7,914 nt of DNA from Bryobacteraceae bacterium (GTDB lineage: Bacteria; Acidobacteriota; Terriglobia; Bryobacterales; Bryobacteraceae), in contig JANXXV010000167.1 of the NCBI GenBank assembly GCA_025350445.1, positions 1-7,914 on the forward strand, written 5' to 3'. A program made the position numbers and the translations under genes. Below are positions 6,962 to 7,914 of the stretch, piece by piece. The notes under the pieces are model-generated. The model worked only from the letters and a program-made list of their open reading frames with translations, was not told the DNA's origin and searched no databases. Within the stretch, counting starts at the first letter, position 1; the number at the start of each line of letters is the position of its first letter.

Positions 6962-7276
6962 ATGGACAGACTAAGAGACAAAGTTGCGATTGTAACCGGA
7001 GGCGCAAACGGAATCGGAAGGGCAATCGTAGACCTATTCGCCGAAGAGGGCGCATGGGTGCTGGTCGTTGATGTCGAGGCCGAGGCAGGCACGGCAACCG
7101 TGGATGAAATTCGTCAACGAGGCGGGTCGGCGGAGTTCCGCGGTGGAGATGTTTCAAACATATCAGACGTTTCGCGTGCGGTGGGAATGGCGGCGGGCGG
7201 AAACGGCCGCATCGACATTCTTTGCGACAATGCGGACTATCTCGGGCAATTTCACGCCATTCTGGAATCGACCGGC

Positions 7277-7284
7277 GAGGAATG
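7277..7284. repeat. Target-site duplication, left copy
   Basis: GAGGAATG, repeated as GAGGAATT at 7470-7477 beyond the element. The left copy encodes the family-typical E-E-W start, so it probably keeps the original sequence, and the right copy has mutated G to T. Confidence 0.8.
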
Positions 7285-7304
7285 GTAACAGTTCAGGCAC
7301 CCCC
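7285..7304 (+). repeat. Left terminal inverted repeat of the insertion element
   Basis: This 20-bp end starts GTAACAGTTCAGG and matches the reverse complement of 7450-7469 at 19 of 20 positions. Confidence 0.9.
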
Positions 7305-7449
7305 TCAGATCCTTCGCCGCTGTTGGTTTTGGGCTGACCGCGAGTTCAAGGCGCTTGCCAAATTATTGATTCTTCGTCACCACCCCTGGGGCGCGTCGCA
7401 TCTTTGCACCCTGCGGGATCGATTGGACGCCTGATTTCGCTGGGATTTC

Positions 7450-7469
7450 GGGGGTACCTGAACTGTTAC
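7450..7469 (-). repeat. Right terminal inverted repeat of the insertion element
   Basis: Read on the minus strand it starts GTAACAGTTCAGG and pairs with 7285-7304. The only difference is T instead of C at repeat position 14. Confidence 0.9.
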
Positions 7470-7477
7470 GAGGAATT
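7470..7477. repeat. Target-site duplication, right copy
   Basis: GAGGAATT, the partner of GAGGAATG at 7277-7284, differing only in its last base. Confidence 0.8.
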
Positions 7478-7914
7478 GAGCAAGTGTATCCGGATCGCGT
7501 TGATGGGCACGCACTACTTCACGAAAGCAACACTGCCGTGCATGATGGAACAGCGCAACGGATCGATCGTGAACATCGTGTCTATCCAGGCAATGGCGGG
7601 CATGATGACGTCGGTGCCATACACAGCCAAAAAGGGCGCTCCGCTCGGTTACACGCTAAGCGCGGCTTACGATTATGGTCCGCGGAATATCAGGGTCAAT
7701 TCGTTGTGTCCGGGAGCGATACAAACGCGGATTTCCGCAAAACCGGGCGACCCGCATTCTCAGTGGCTGTGCGATGGTACGGTGCTGGGGAGCGTTGGTT
7801 ATCCACGCGAGGTGGCTTATGCCGCTTTGTTTTTGGCGTCGGACGAAGCATCCTACGTGACCGGAGTAACCCTTCCGGTGAACGGTGGATGGACTTCGAA
7901 GTAAAGTAATTCCA

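Larger units (their letters stand above)
7285..7469. mobile_element. 185-bp non-autonomous insertion element (MITE), IS66-like ends
   Basis: The ends are inverted repeats of 20 bp with one mismatch. Both begin GTAACAGTTCAGG; the left then has C and the right T, followed by ACCCCC. The flanks are GAGGAATG (7277-7284) and GAGGAATT (7470-7477), a target duplication with 7 of 8 bases equal. IS66-family transposons are known for ends starting GTAA and for 8-bp target duplications, so such a transposase probably moved it. The inside has no ORF of its own and no transposase. The insertion is in a conserved part of the dehydrogenase gene, and its first bases create the stop codon. The mismatch in the right target copy implies at least one change since insertion. 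Only one copy is present in this window. Confidence 0.88.
6962..7904 (+). pseudogene. Short-chain dehydrogenase/reductase split by a small insertion element
   Basis: The 5' part (6962-7284) has the Rossmann signature T-G-G-A-N-G-I-G (residues 12-19) and the Asp of VVDVE at the end of strand 2, which suggests NAD preference. It reads to S-T-G-E-E-W and then hits a TAA supplied by the inserted element. The 3' part resumes in another frame after 7478 with S-K-C-I-R-I-A-L-M-G-T, the catalytic Ser143 (NIVSIQ), Tyr156-x-x-x-Lys160 (YTAKK), RNIRVNSLCPGAIQTRIS and a C-terminus of PVNGGWTSK. Removing the element and one target copy joins them into a 249-residue protein, the standard length for classical SDRs. 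Two motifs look degraded: the usual N-N-A-G reads D-N-A-D (89-92), and the catalytic Asn after E-E-W is Ala115. A downstream TTG at 7404 opens a hybrid frame through the element, but it lacks the cofactor domain. The intact enzyme would have oxidised an alcohol or reduced a carbonyl. I prefer ATG 6962 to the in-frame ATG at 6902, which would add a tail before the conserved start. Confidence 0.88.

Noticed and set aside
7404..7904. A separate short dehydrogenase gene starting at TTG 7404
   Set aside because: Its first residues are translated from the insertion element, and it lacks the cofactor-binding half, so it is the 3' fragment of the split gene.

Overview
The window comes from a GC-rich bacterium that uses the standard code (ordinary TGA, TAG and TAA stops). 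The gene mix is a secreted GH39-like glycosidase, a seven-haem cytochrome, two phytanoyl-CoA-dioxygenase-family proteins, an amidohydrolase with an MFS carrier, and an orphan HicB-like protein. It resembles soil Acidobacteriota of the Solibacter/Bryobacterales kind. That placement is an inference from gene content and was not tested by any search.

Layout. Positions 1-419 (-) hold a ketosynthase remnant that lacks its N-terminal part and runs off the left edge. Positions 401-646 (+) hold an orphan HicB-like gene whose C-terminus is disrupted at a perfect inverted repeat. Positions 706-4169 (+) form a tight three-gene unit: an MFS transporter, an amidohydrolase with an in-frame TGA, and a secreted GH39-like glycoside hydrolase. 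Positions 4177-5139 (-) encode an exported seven-haem c-type cytochrome that converges on the hydrolase. Positions 5168-6016 (+) and 6013-6852 (-) encode two PhyH-type Fe(II)/2-oxoglutarate oxygenases that converge and share a TTAA as overlapping stop codons. Positions 6962-7904 (+) hold a short-chain dehydrogenase split by a 185-bp insertion (7285-7469).

How the genes may work together (inference). The carrier, amidohydrolase, oxygenases and dehydrogenase look like parts of small-molecule catabolism: uptake, hydrolysis or decarboxylation, hydroxylation, and alcohol oxidation. The secreted glycosidase could release the substrate from a glycoside or polysaccharide. No substrate can be named from the sequence.

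The most striking aspect is gene damage. The dehydrogenase carries a miniature inverted-repeat element with 20-bp terminal inverted repeats starting GTAA and a near-perfect 8-bp target duplication, which are IS66-like traits. Removing it restores a standard 249-residue protein. The HicB-like gene seems to carry a 4-nt insertion that makes a quasi-palindrome perfect. The amidohydrolase has a nonsense codon, probably at a Trp position. The ketosynthase is truncated. Four of nine genes are therefore lesioned. No RNA gene, CRISPR array or complete insertion sequence was seen.
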